Positions 7,839-16,620 of a stretch of DNA of 64,000 nt are shown here, one piece after another. The position numbers and the translations under genes were made by a program. The stretch is from assembly GCA_945862125.1 (NCBI GenBank), contig CAMAYC010000001.1:43649-107648 (forward strand), in the 5' to 3' direction. Each line of letters begins with the position of its first letter. The first letter of the stretch is position 1. The notes under the pieces are model-generated. The model saw only the letters and a program-made list of their open reading frames with translations, searched no databases and was not told the DNA's origin. The stretch is from Reyranella massiliensis 521 (GTDB taxonomy: Bacteria > Pseudomonadota > Alphaproteobacteria > Reyranellales > Reyranellaceae).

Positions 7839-9031
7839 GGACTGACGCGCCGCCGGATCGCCGCAGCGAACCAGAAGGCCAGAAGCGGCAGGACGACCGC
7901 GGCCGCCCAGAACACCGGCGGCGCACCCCAGCGGTCGACGATGGGGGCGGCCATCGGCACGCCAGCTGCCTGGCCCAGGAACAGGCAGAGCGCGAACAGC
8001 GCCATGCCGGCGCCGCGCGCTTCAGGCGCCATCTGCGTGCCGTGGGTCTGCAGCGTATTGTGGAACATGTAGAACGACACGCCCGAGAGCACGATGGCGG
8101 CGAACTCGACCTCGGCCGAGGGCGCGAGCGCCATGCCCGCGAAGGCCAGGCCAAGGCCCGTGCCGCCCCACATGCAAAGGCCGCGCTCGCCCAGCAGGCG
8201 CACGAGGTGGTGTGCCACCATCACGTACAGGAAGCCGCCGGCGCCGAAGGCGGCGACCGCAAGGCCGATGGCGGCGAAGCCCAGGCCGAAGCGCTGATGG
8301 AGATCGGCGCCGACGAAGGTGAAGGCGCCCCAGAACATGCCGCCTTCCAGCGCCACCACGAGGATCACCGTGAGCGCCCACGGCCGGCGCAGCACGCGGA
8401 GCATCTGGCCGACCATCGAGCCTTCGGCGCGCTCGCCCGGCCGGGCGAGGTCGGGGCGGGTGCGCATGACGGCGATCAAAGCGACACCGGCCATGACATA
8501 GATTGCGGCCAGCACCCAGAATACCGAGCGCCAGCCCAGCCAATCGCCGATGGCGCCGCCCAGCGCCGCGCCGGTCATAAGGCCCAGCGTCTGGCCGGTG
8601 AGGAAGCGGGCGAGCATCGCCTGGCGCCGCTCGTAGCTCACATTGTCGCCGACCCAGGCGATGGCCAGCGGGATGATGGCCGAACTGGCGAAACCGGTCG
8701 CGAAGCGGACCAAAGTGAGCATGCCCAGCGACCCCGCCAGCGCGCTCAGCACGCAGCAGGCCGCGGCGCCGATGCAGGCGATGGCGACCACCGGCATCTT
8801 GCCGTAGCGGTCGCCGAACGGGCCGTGCACCAGCACGAAAACGCCGTTGGCGAACAAAAAGGCGGTGGCCACGATCGAGGCGCCGCCGACCGTGGTGCCG
8901 AACTCGGCGGCGAGCTGGACCAGCAGCGGATCGGTCACGCGCATGTTGGCAGCCGAGGCGAAGGCCGCCAGGGACAGAAGAGCGATCGCGAGCATCGGGG
9001 CGGACCGCGGCGGCACGGCGGAGGGAGGCAT
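7835..9031 (-). CDS. MFS transporter (DHA1/AraJ-like)
   Basis: 398 aa with about 12 hydrophobic segments. Loop 2-3 has [12 protein letters not shown], matching the MFS motif G-x-x-x-D-R-x-G-R, and helix 5 carries [28 protein letters not shown], an antiporter-type motif C. That suggests drug or metabolite efflux across the inner membrane by proton antiport. An internal Met ([15 protein letters not shown]) near residue 13 could be the start. No regulator is adjacent, so the exported compound is not indicated. Confidence 0.9.
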   Translation of the reverse strand: MPPSAVPPRSAPMLAIALLSLAAFASAANMRVTDPLLVQLAAEFGTTVGGASIVATAFLFANGVFVLVHGPFGDRYGKMPVVAIACIGAAACCVLSALAGSLGMLTLVRFATGFASSAIIPLAIAWVGDNVSYERRQAMLARFLTGQTLGLMTGAALGGAIGDWLGWRSVFWVLAAIYVMAGVALIAVMRTRPDLARPGERAEGSMVGQMLRVLRRPWALTVILVVALEGGMFWGAFTFVGADLHQRFGLGFAAIGLAVAAFGAGGFLYVMVAHHLVRLLGERGLCMWGGTGLGLAFAGMALAPSAEVEFAAIVLSGVSFYMFHNTLQTHGTQMAPEARGAGMALFALCLFLGQAAGVPMAAPIVDRWGAPPVFWAAAVVLPLLAFWFAAAIRRRVSP

Positions 9032-9090
9032 CGGCTGCCGGCTTAGCGGCTGGGCGACGTAAAGGAAAGGTCTCTTGGCAGGAGCCAGCG

Positions 9091-9849
9091 ATGACCTATG
9101 CTGAGCGAATGATCGAAGAACTCCTCGCCCTCGCCCGCGACCCCCATTCTTGGGCGGCTCTTGCCACCTTGATCATCATGGAAGTCGTGCTCGGCATCGA
9201 CAACCTGATTTTCATTTCCATCCTGACCAACAAGCTTCCCGAGCATCAGCGTTCGCGCGCGCGGAAGATCGGCATCGGCATGGCGGTCGTCATGAGGCTG
9301 GCCTTGCTCGGCACGGTGGCGTTCATCGTCCAGCTCACGCAGCCGCTGTTCGCGTTGTTCGGCCATGCCTTTGCGTGGCGAGACCTGATCCTGATCGCGG
9401 GCGGCCTTTTCCTGATCTGGAAGGCGACCAACGAGATCCATGCCAATGTCGCAGGCGAACATCCCGGCGAGACGACGGCGGCCGGTGTGGCGGGCATGAC
9501 GGTGGCGGGCGCCATCGGCCAGATCCTGGTGCTCGACCTCGTGTTCTCGCTCGACAGCATCATCACCGCCGTCGGCATGACCGACGATCTTCCGATCATG
9601 GTCATCGCCGTCGTGACCGCCGTCGTTCTGATGCTGCTCGCGGCCGATCCGCTGGCGCGATTCATCGGCGACAACCCGACCATCGTCATGCTGGCGCTGG
9701 GCTTCCTGCTGATGATCGGCGGCACGCTGCTGGCCGAGGGTATGGGTGTGAAGATCCCCAAGGGCTACATCTACGCTGCCATGGCCTTCTCGGCATTGGT
9801 CGAGGGGCTGAACATGATGGCGCGGCGAAAACGGCCGAAGAAGCCCTAG
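9091..9849 (+). CDS. TerC family integral membrane protein
   Basis: 252 aa with seven or more helices. The TerC signatures are present: [23 protein letters not shown] at the first helix and [30 protein letters not shown] in the middle. The conserved Asp residues in GIDN and SLDS are thought to coordinate metal. The family is linked to tellurite resistance and, more recently, to manganese export into the periplasm. RBS GGAG lies upstream of ATG 9091. A short basic tail ends the protein (RRKRPKKP). It is convergent with msrA, 13 nt away. Confidence 0.93.
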   Translation: MTYAERMIEELLALARDPHSWAALATLIIMEVVLGIDNLIFISILTNKLPEHQRSRARKIGIGMAVVMRLALLGTVAFIVQLTQPLFALFGHAFAWRDLILIAGGLFLIWKATNEIHANVAGEHPGETTAAGVAGMTVAGAIGQILVLDLVFSLDSIITAVGMTDDLPIMVIAVVTAVVLMLLAADPLARFIGDNPTIVMLALGFLLMIGGTLLAEGMGVKIPKGYIYAAMAFSALVEGLNMMARRKRPKKP

Positions 9850-9862
9850 CGCCAAACCTGAT

Positions 9863-10462
9863 CTACGACTTGGGCGCCGGCCCCCACAGCTTTTCAAGCC
9901 GGCGGTCGCGGCCGCAGCTCCAGCGGTAGTAGGTATAGCTCGCCGAATTCTTGCGATAGTAGTCCTGATGATAGGCCTCGGCCGGATAGAACTTCGCTGC
10001 CGGCAGAATCTCGGTGACGATGCGGCCGGGCAGCTTGCCCGACTTTTCCAGGGCTGCCCTGGAAGCTTCTGCCATCGCACGCTGACTGTCGTCGAGGGCG
10101 AAGATGCCCGAGCGATACTGAGGGCCCTTGTCGCAGAACTGGCCGGCGGCATCGAGCGGATCGATGTTGCGCCAGAACACGTCCAGCAGCTGTTGATAGC
10201 TGACGCGCGCCGGATCGTACTCGACCTGCAGCGCCTCGTAGTGGCCGGTGCGCCCGGAAGTGACCTGCTCGTAGGTCGGATCGGCCTTGGTGCCGCCGAT
10301 GTAGCCCGAGGTCGTCGCGAGCACACCGTCGAGCTTGTCGAAGGGTGGCTCCATGCACCAGAAGCAGCCACCGGCGAAAATCGCGACGGCGCGCGTTTGC
10401 GCCTGTGCCGGCGCCAGAGCCAGCAGGGCGATCAGCGAGGCGAGCAGCGCGAGCTTTTTCAT
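9863..10462 (-). CDS. msrA: Exported peptide-methionine (S)-S-oxide reductase
   Basis: The track frame begins at 10834, but the protein starts at ATG 10462, overlapping the msrB stop by four bases. It has 199 aa. Residues 1-20 (MKKLALLASLIALLALAPAQAQ) are a Sec signal peptide, so the enzyme works in the periplasm. The catalytic motif is GGCFWCMEPPF with the nucleophilic Cys in GCFW, followed by GYIGGTKADPTYEQVTSGRTGHYEALQVEYDP, typical of MsrA. It reduces the S epimer of methionine sulfoxide in oxidised envelope proteins. It is the second gene of an msrB-msrA operon. Confidence 0.95.
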   Translation of the reverse strand: MKKLALLASLIALLALAPAQAQTRAVAIFAGGCFWCMEPPFDKLDGVLATTSGYIGGTKADPTYEQVTSGRTGHYEALQVEYDPARVSYQQLLDVFWRNIDPLDAAGQFCDKGPQYRSGIFALDDSQRAMAEASRAALEKSGKLPGRIVTEILPAAKFYPAEAYHQDYYRKNSASYTYYRWSCGRDRRLEKLWGPAPKS

Positions 10463-10956
10463 GCACCTGTTCCGGTCGGTTTGAAGATCAAGGCCTCGCC
10501 GTTCATGCAATAGCGCAGGCCGGTGGGCTTGGGACCGTCCTTGAAGACATGGCCGAGATGGCCGCCGCAGCGCCGGCAGTGGACCTCGGTCTGGGACATG
10601 AAGAGGAATCCCGTCTCCTGCCGGGTGCCGATCGCCTTGTCGAGCGGCTGCCAGAAGCTCGGCCAGCCGGTGCCGCTGTCGTACTTGGTGGCCGAGGAGA
10701 ACAGCGGCAGTTCGCAGCCGGCGCAGTAGAAGGTCCCGGCGCGCTTCTCGCGGTCGAGCGGACTGGTGCCGGCACGCTCGGTGCCGGCTTTCCGCAGGAC
10801 GGCATATTGTTCCGGTGTCAGCAGGCGCCGCCATTCGGCATTGCTGCGGGTCACTTCGAAGGCGGGGGCCTGTGCATGCGCGCTTCTCGCGCCGATACCG
10901 AAGGCCATGAGGGTGGTGCTCCCCAGGAGGAAATCTCGTCGATCGATCGGGCTCAT
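10459..10956 (-). CDS. msrB: Exported peptide-methionine (R)-S-oxide reductase (Tat signal)
   Basis: 165 aa from ATG 10956; the track start at 11019 would place residues ahead of a signal peptide. The N-terminus MSPIDRRDFLLGSTTLMAFGIGARSAHAQ is a twin-arginine signal. Zinc is bound by two CXXC pairs (YCAGCELPLF and CRRCGGHLGH), GTGWPSF is present, and the catalytic Cys is in RYCMNGEAL. It reduces the R epimer of methionine sulfoxide. Export by Tat implies the zinc protein folds before crossing the membrane. It is followed directly by exported msrA, so the pair repairs both epimers in the periplasm. Confidence 0.95.
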   Translation of the reverse strand: MSPIDRRDFLLGSTTLMAFGIGARSAHAQAPAFEVTRSNAEWRRLLTPEQYAVLRKAGTERAGTSPLDREKRAGTFYCAGCELPLFSSATKYDSGTGWPSFWQPLDKAIGTRQETGFLFMSQTEVHCRRCGGHLGHVFKDGPKPTGLRYCMNGEALIFKPTGTGA

Positions 10957-11061
10957 GGCATCGCTCTTAGCGCTGTCCGCGGGCCGGAAGTAAGGCGATC
11001 CACCATCACCGATGGTCACTTTGTCGTGCGGCCGTCGCGGTCCGGCGCTAAGCTTGTCCTT

Positions 11062-11823
11062 ATGAAACTCAAGGATCAGGTCGCCATCGTCACCGGCGCG
11101 GCGTCCGGCATCGGCGCCGCCTCGGCCCGTTTGTTCGCGGCGGAGGGTGCAAGGCTGGTGCTGGTCGACCAGGATACGGTCGGGCTGGGGCAGGTCGCGG
11201 CCGATATCGAGGCAAGAGGCGGCCGTGCCCTCACCATTCCTGCCGACGTGAGTTCAGACCAGCAGGCACGCGAGGGCGTCGCCAGCGTTATGGAGAAATG
11301 GGGCCGCATCGATGTGCTGCTGACGGCGGCTGGCGCCTCGACCGGCGGCACCGTCGACACGATCGAGGAGGCGGCGTGGGACCGCACCTTCGCCATCAAC
11401 GTTAAGGGCACCTATCTCTGGATCCATTACGCGATCGCCCCGATGATCGCAGCCAGGTCCGGCACCATCGTCACCATCGGCTCGCAACTCGCGCAGTCGA
11501 GCCCGGGCAAGAACGCGGCCTATATCGCCTCCAAGGGCGCCATCGCGTCCCTGACCAAGACCATGGCCGTCGACCACGCCGCCCAGGGGATCCGCGTCAA
11601 TGCGCTGATGCCGGGCGTCATCGACACGCCCATGCCGGCCAAGTCTCTCAAGCGCTATGCCGATCCCGAGGCGATGCGGGCGTTCTGGAAACTGCGCCAT
11701 CCCATGGGTCGCATCGGCCAGCCCGAGGAAGTGGCCAAGGCCGCGCTGTTCCTGGCCTGCGACGACTCCTCTTTCGTCACCGGCACGCTGCTGTTCGTCG
11801 ACGGCGGCTGGACGGCGCACTGA
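11062..11823 (+). CDS. SDR family oxidoreductase
   Basis: 253 aa; the track frame starts far upstream, but ATG 11062 begins the canonical SDR fold (MKLKDQVAIVTGAASGIGAASARLF). TGxxxGxG is the NAD(P) loop, Asp in LVLVDQDTVG fits NAD, and the catalytic set is Ser in TIGSQLAQ plus Tyr-Ile-Ala-Ser-Lys (AAYIASKGA). PGVIDTPM and the C-terminal GTLLFVDGGWTAH complete the family pattern. It is the first gene of a run with a PhyH dioxygenase and a polysaccharide deacetylase-like protein, joined by a TGATG overlap. The substrate is probably the same metabolite those enzymes handle. Confidence 0.93.
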   Translation: MKLKDQVAIVTGAASGIGAASARLFAAEGARLVLVDQDTVGLGQVAADIEARGGRALTIPADVSSDQQAREGVASVMEKWGRIDVLLTAAGASTGGTVDTIEEAAWDRTFAINVKGTYLWIHYAIAPMIAARSGTIVTIGSQLAQSSPGKNAAYIASKGAIASLTKTMAVDHAAQGIRVNALMPGVIDTPMPAKSLKRYADPEAMRAFWKLRHPMGRIGQPEEVAKAALFLACDDSSFVTGTLLFVDGGWTAH

Positions 11824-12665
11824 TGCCGAAGAAGCTCACGGCCGAGCAGATCTCGGGCTACGAACGGGACGGCTATGTCTGCCCGGTCGACGGTTTCACG
11901 ACTGAACAGGCGCGCGGTTGGCGCGACCGGCTGGAAGCGTTCGAGCGTGCCGAAGGCCGCAAGATGACTCGGGGTCACAATTTCAAGCCGCATCTTCTCT
12001 TTCCCTGGGTCGACGAGATCGTGCACTCGCCGCACGTGCTCGACGCGGTCGAGGACCTGATCGGGCCGGACATAAGGCTGTTCCATCTCACGGTGTGGCC
12101 CAAAGATGCGCAGAGCGGCGCCTATGTCAGCTGGCACCAGGATGCGACCTACTTCGCGCTGGAGCCCGCCTGCCATGTCACCGCCTGGGTGGCGCTGACC
12201 GATGCGCCGATCGAGGCGGGCTGCATGGAAGTGGTGCCGGGATCGCACAAGCTCGGCCAGATGCAGCACGCCGAGATGCAGGACCCGGAGAACCTGCTGT
12301 CACGCGGCCAGGCATTGGCCGTCGATGTCGACCGAACGCGCACCGAATTCATGCCGGTAAAGGCCGGACAGTTCTCGCTGCACCATACGCATCTCGTGCA
12401 CAATTCGCGGCCGAACCGCTCGAACGACCGGCGCATCGGACTCGGCGTCAGCTACATCCCGACCCATGCACGCTGCACCAGCACGACCCGCGTCACCGCC
12501 ATGCTGGTTCGTGGCCGCGACACCTATGGGCACTTCGACGACGAGCGCCGGCCGCGCGCCGAAGCCGGGCCGGAGGAGCGCGCCTTTCATGAAAAGGCCG
12601 TCGCCATTTTCCGGCAGATGAATGCCGAGCAGACCGAGAACAAGTCCGCGGTCGTGAAACGCTGA
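11823..12665 (+). CDS. Phytanoyl-CoA dioxygenase family protein
   Basis: 280 aa, a PhyH-type Fe(II)/2-oxoglutarate oxygenase. The iron facial triad is visible as SWHQDATYF (His and Asp near residues 105-107) and the distal His in HLVHNSRPNRSNDRRIGLG, with Arg for 2-oxoglutarate. The N-terminal helix begins KKLTAEQISGYERDGYVCPVDGFT, typical of the family. It hydroxylates an unactivated carbon. Its ATG overlaps the SDR stop (TGATG), so a hydroxylation followed by oxidation of the alcohol by the SDR is a reasonable inference. The substrate is not evident. Confidence 0.92.
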   Translation: MPKKLTAEQISGYERDGYVCPVDGFTTEQARGWRDRLEAFERAEGRKMTRGHNFKPHLLFPWVDEIVHSPHVLDAVEDLIGPDIRLFHLTVWPKDAQSGAYVSWHQDATYFALEPACHVTAWVALTDAPIEAGCMEVVPGSHKLGQMQHAEMQDPENLLSRGQALAVDVDRTRTEFMPVKAGQFSLHHTHLVHNSRPNRSNDRRIGLGVSYIPTHARCTSTTRVTAMLVRGRDTYGHFDDERRPRAEAGPEERAFHEKAVAIFRQMNAEQTENKSAVVKR

Positions 12666-12674
12666 GGAGTGAAG

Positions 12675-13583
12675 ATGCTGCGCCTGCCCTATCACAACCG
12701 CTACGGCTACTCGCCCATCACCGAGCGCAAGGACTATTCGTGGCCGGAGGGCAGGCGGCTGGCAGTCTACCTCGGCCTCAACATCGAGCATTTTGCCTTC
12801 GGGGCGGGCGAGGGCCATCTGCTCACCGTCGCCGGCACGCCACCCGACCCGCGCACCTTTGCCTGGCGGGATTACGGCAACCGGATCGGCGTCTGGCGCT
12901 GTCTGGAACTGTTCGACGAACTCAACCTGCCGGCCGCACACCTCATCAACACCACGGTGTTCGATTATGCGCCCCAGATCGTCGATGCGCTGAAGGCCCG
13001 TGGCGACGAGTTCATCGGCCATGGCCGTACCAACGCCGAGCGTCACGGCCATATGTGGGAGGCCGACGAGAAGCGCTTCCTCGAGGAGGTGCGCGACGCC
13101 ATCGAGAAGGCCTCCGGCAAGCGACCGCGCGGCTGGATGGCGCCATGGATGGCGTCGACCCATCACACGCCGGACCTCCTGAAAGAGGTGGGTTTCGACT
13201 TCCTGATGGACTGGCCGGCCGACGATCAGCCGCTCTGGATGAAGACCCGCTCGGGCCCCTTGATGAGCGTGCCCTATCCGATCGAGATCAACGACAGTCC
13301 GCAGGTCCTGGTGCGGCACCATACACCTGAACAGTTCCGCGATTTCATCATCGGCCAGTTCGAGGAATTGCTGCGCCAGTCGGCGAAGCAGCCGCTGGTC
13401 TGCGGTATCGCGCTCCACACCATGATCGTGGGCCAGCCCTATCGCCTCAGGATGCTGCGCGAGGCGCTGCAGCACATTGCGCGCCATCCGCAGAAGGACA
13501 AAGTGTGGTTCACGCGACCCTCGGCGATCTACGATCATTGCGCGGCCCTGCCTAAGGGGACGATGGCGCCGCCGCCGGCGTGA
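12675..13583 (+). CDS. Polysaccharide deacetylase-family (PuuE-like) hydrolase
   Basis: 302 aa from ATG 12675, which is spaced correctly after GAGGAG; the track uses GTG 12669, which falls inside that site. The NodB-like barrel shows the pattern of non-sugar deacetylase relatives (allantoinase PuuE and cyclic-imide hydrolases): YGNRIGVWRCLELFDELNLPAAHLINTTVFD, then GDEFIGHGRTNAERH, then GWMAPWMASTHHTPDLLKEVGFDFLMDW. The classic first NodB motif (TFDDG) is absent, so a polysaccharide substrate is unlikely. It is the third gene of the SDR-PhyH run and overlaps the convergent S9 peptidase end by 32 nt. Confidence 0.87.
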   Translation: MLRLPYHNRYGYSPITERKDYSWPEGRRLAVYLGLNIEHFAFGAGEGHLLTVAGTPPDPRTFAWRDYGNRIGVWRCLELFDELNLPAAHLINTTVFDYAPQIVDALKARGDEFIGHGRTNAERHGHMWEADEKRFLEEVRDAIEKASGKRPRGWMAPWMASTHHTPDLLKEVGFDFLMDWPADDQPLWMKTRSGPLMSVPYPIEINDSPQVLVRHHTPEQFRDFIIGQFEELLRQSAKQPLVCGIALHTMIVGQPYRLRMLREALQHIARHPQKDKVWFTRPSAIYDHCAALPKGTMAPPPA

Positions 13584-15564
13584 GGGGCCGCGCCACCGCC
13601 AGGCCGACCGTCATCAGGGCAAAGGCATAGGCGATCGCGACCTCGTCCAGCCGATCGAAGCGCCCGGACGATCCGCCGTGTCCTGCCCCCATGTTTGTTC
13701 TGAGGACGACGGGTCCGCCGGAGGTCATGGTGGCCCTGAGGCGGGCGACCCATTTGGCGGGCTCCCAGTAGGTGACGCGCGGATCGGTGAGGCCTGCCAT
13801 GGCGAGGATCGCCGGGTAATCCCTTGAGGCCACGTTGTCGTAGGGCGAATACGAGAGGATATGGCGGAACGCCGCCCCGTCGGTGATCGGGTTGCCCCAT
13901 TCGGGCCACTCGGGCGGCGTGAGCGGCAGCTTGTCATCCAGCATGGTGTTGAGCACGTCGACAAAGGGTACTTCGGCCACGATGCCGGCGAAGAGTTCGC
14001 CGGCCCGGTTGGCGACCGCGCCCATCAGCATGCCGCCGGCGCTGCCGCCATGGCCGACGATGCGCTTGGCGGACGTGAATTTCGCGGCGATGAGCGCGCG
14101 GCCGGCGGCGGCGAAATCGTCGAAGGTGTTCGTCTTCTTGTCGAGCTTGCCGTCGAGATACCACGACCAACCCTTGTCCGAGCCGCCGCGGATATGGGCG
14201 ATGGCATAGACGAAGCCACGGTCGACCAGGGAGAGGCGATTGGCCGAGAAGGAAGCCGGCATCGCCATACCGTAGGAGCCGTAGCCGTAAAGCAGGAGAG
14301 GTGCACTGCCGTCGAGCGCGAGACCGCGGCGATACAGGATCGACACGGGGACCTCGGCGCCGTCGTGCGACACGGCCATGATCCGCGTCGTGACATAGGC
14401 GGCGGGATCGTGGCCGGAAGGAATTTCCTGGCGCTTCCGCAGGGTACGTGCCCGGCTCACCATGTCGTAGTCGTAGACCTCGGCTGGTGTCGTCATCGAC
14501 GAATAGGCGAACCGCAAATTCGTCGTGTCGAATTCGTAGCCGCCGACGATGTCGAGCGAATAGGCCGCCTCGTCGAAGGCGATAAAGTGTTCGGAGCCGT
14601 TGCCGAGATCGCGGATCACGATCGAGGGCAGGGCGTTCGCGCGCTCGAGCCGCACGAGATGGCCGGCGAAAAGCTCCATGCCGAGGATGTAGGTGCCCGG
14701 CCGGTGCGGGACCAGTTCGCGCCAGTTCGCACGGCCGGGGGCTGCGAGCGGCGCTGTGACGATGCGGAAATCGATCGCGCCGCCGTCGTTGGTGAGGATG
14801 AAGAGTTCATCGCCACGGTCGGCAACTTCGTAGCGCAAGCCGGTCTGCCTGGGAGCGACGAGCCGCGGCGTGGCGTCTCTGTCGGACAGATCGATCAGGC
14901 TTTGCTCCGAGGTGTCGTGATCGCCGCCGGCGATGATGCAGAAACGGCCGCTGGCGCTTCTCTCGATGCGCGTGAACCAGCCGATGTCCTTCTCCTCGTA
15001 GACGAGGACATCTTCGGACTGCGGAGTGCCGAGACTGTGTCGGTAGACTTTCAGCGGGCGATGGTTGTCGTCGACCTGGACGTAGAAGAAGAACGTCGAG
15101 TCGAGGCCCCAGACAACGCTACCGCCGGTTTGCGTCAGCATGTCGGGAAGGTCCCGACCGTCGTCCCAGCGCCGCACGCGGAGGGTAAAGAATTCCGACC
15201 CGCGCAGGTCGGCGCTCCAGGTTTCCAGCCGATGATCCGGCGAATGCCGTGTGCCGCCGAACTTGAAGTAGCCGGAGGTCTTCGCCAGTGCATCGCCGTC
15301 GAGAATGACCTGGACGTCACCGCCCGCCCGCGGCGAACGGCCGATCTGCTGGTGCTGGCCGCCCTCGCGAAACCGCCACAGATAGGCGAAAGGTCCGTCC
15401 GGCATGGGCACCCCGGAATCGTCCTCCTTGATGCGTCCGCGCATTTCCGCGACCAGCGTCTTCTGCAGAGCCTGTGTCGGCGCCAGAAGGGCTTCGGCGT
15501 AGCGGTTCTCGGCTTCGAGATAGTCCCTTATGTCGGGATCGAGCAGCGACGGTTCGCGCAGCAC
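13552..15564 (-). CDS. S9 family prolyl oligopeptidase (oligopeptidase B-like)
   Basis: 670 aa from GTG 15564 as tracked. The seven-bladed propeller region occupies about residues 1-390. The C-terminal alpha/beta hydrolase has Ser in GHGGSAGGML, the Asp region in AGLTDPRVTYWEP and His in GAGHGGSSGRF. It cleaves short peptides after basic or prolyl residues. The frame stays open upstream and encodes RTLHGVTIADDYAWLKDERWQQ, the normal first helix of S9A enzymes, so the real start is about 30-41 codons further out. No ATG, GTG or TTG lies there in frame; CTG 15663 or ATT 15687 are the only candidates I see. It follows the aldolase gene on the same strand. Confidence 0.88.
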   Translation of the reverse strand: MLREPSLLDPDIRDYLEAENRYAEALLAPTQALQKTLVAEMRGRIKEDDSGVPMPDGPFAYLWRFREGGQHQQIGRSPRAGGDVQVILDGDALAKTSGYFKFGGTRHSPDHRLETWSADLRGSEFFTLRVRRWDDGRDLPDMLTQTGGSVVWGLDSTFFFYVQVDDNHRPLKVYRHSLGTPQSEDVLVYEEKDIGWFTRIERSASGRFCIIAGGDHDTSEQSLIDLSDRDATPRLVAPRQTGLRYEVADRGDELFILTNDGGAIDFRIVTAPLAAPGRANWRELVPHRPGTYILGMELFAGHLVRLERANALPSIVIRDLGNGSEHFIAFDEAAYSLDIVGGYEFDTTNLRFAYSSMTTPAEVYDYDMVSRARTLRKRQEIPSGHDPAAYVTTRIMAVSHDGAEVPVSILYRRGLALDGSAPLLLYGYGSYGMAMPASFSANRLSLVDRGFVYAIAHIRGGSDKGWSWYLDGKLDKKTNTFDDFAAAGRALIAAKFTSAKRIVGHGGSAGGMLMGAVANRAGELFAGIVAEVPFVDVLNTMLDDKLPLTPPEWPEWGNPITDGAAFRHILSYSPYDNVASRDYPAILAMAGLTDPRVTYWEPAKWVARLRATMTSGGPVVLRTNMGAGHGGSSGRFDRLDEVAIAYAFALMTVGLAVARPLTPAAAPSSP

Positions 15565-15676
15565 CTGCTGCCATCGCTCGTCCTTCAGCCAGGCATAGTC
15601 GTCGGCAATGGTGACGCCATGCAGCGTGCGCTGCGACGGTCGTCGCGGCGCACGGGGTGGCAGGCTCGCGGGATGC

Positions 15677-16561
15677 TCAGGCGTAATTGCCGCGCGCCTT
15701 GCCGTTGGCGCCCTTGGCCGAAGCCTTGGGCGCGGGCTTCGCTGCTGCCTTGCCGGGTTTGGCTTTCAGCAGGTTGCGCATGACGGCGCCTTGCGTATCC
15801 CACCAGTCGGCCAGGATGCGGACGTCCCAGCCGATGCAGAAGTGCTTTACGCCCATGTCGAGATAGCGGCCGGCCTGGGCGGGATCGCGCAGCTCGACGC
15901 GCGGGTGCAGTCCCTTCTTCAGCGCCATCTTGATGGTCTTGGTCTCGGCCGCCAGGACCTCGGCATCGCCATACTGGCCGGTCTTGCCGATGCTCATCGA
16001 GAAGTCGGAAGCGCCGAACTGGACCATGTCGATGCCGGGCACCGAGAGAATGCGGTCGAGATCGTCCACGCAGGACTTCTTTTCGACCATGATGGCGATC
16101 ACCACCTCGTTCAGCGCGTCGACATAGGCGGGCGTGCCGCCTGTGCGCACCGTGCCGACATCGCGCCGCATGCCGACGCCGAGGCGTCCGCGGCCGCGCG
16201 CGCCCTTGGCCATCGTGGTCTCGGCGCGGACTGCATCGACCGCCGCCTTGGCGTCCTCGACCGAGCGGATGTCGGCGAACAGCACGCTCTGGAAGCCCGC
16301 GCCGATCGCCCGCATCGCCTGGTGCGTGTACTGGGTCTGCTCGATCTTGATCATGCCCGACATGTTCATGAGCTCGAAGGCGCGGCCGAGATTGTCGAGG
16401 TCGTGCATGGTGAAGGGCGCATATTCCGCAGTGAACTCGACATAGTCGTACTGCTTGGAATGGCCAATCAGCTCGACCAGCGTCGGCCACGCCGACAGGA
16501 TGTGTGTGCCCACGGTGGGCTTGCCGGCGTCGAGACAGTCGCGGAGCGGATTGCGGCTCAT
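15677..16561 (-). CDS. HpcH/HpaI aldolase family protein
   Basis: 294 aa from ATG 16561, preceded by AGGGGGAAA; the track start at 16669 adds an unrelated leader. The class II aldolase barrel is recognisable: AGKPTVGTHILSAWPTLVELIGHSKQYDYVEFTAEYAPF at the start, the mobile metal and substrate loop around SVLFADIRSVEDA, and IMVEKKSCVDDLDRIL with VQFGASDFSMSIG. The family carries out reversible retro-aldol cleavage of 2-keto-3-deoxy acids, releasing pyruvate, with a divalent metal. The C-terminal 30 residues are Ala/Lys-rich (KAAAKPAPKASAKGANGKARG) and not part of the barrel. Divergent from a 2-hydroxyacid dehydrogenase gene 59 nt away, which may process its product. Confidence 0.9.
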   Translation of the reverse strand: MSRNPLRDCLDAGKPTVGTHILSAWPTLVELIGHSKQYDYVEFTAEYAPFTMHDLDNLGRAFELMNMSGMIKIEQTQYTHQAMRAIGAGFQSVLFADIRSVEDAKAAVDAVRAETTMAKGARGRGRLGVGMRRDVGTVRTGGTPAYVDALNEVVIAIMVEKKSCVDDLDRILSVPGIDMVQFGASDFSMSIGKTGQYGDAEVLAAETKTIKMALKKGLHPRVELRDPAQAGRYLDMGVKHFCIGWDVRILADWWDTQGAVMRNLLKAKPGKAAAKPAPKASAKGANGKARGNYA

Positions 16562-16620
16562 GAAATTTCCCCCTGAGGTCCAGTTCGGGCTAGTCTGACA
16601 TCTTGTGTAGGGGGAGTGCC

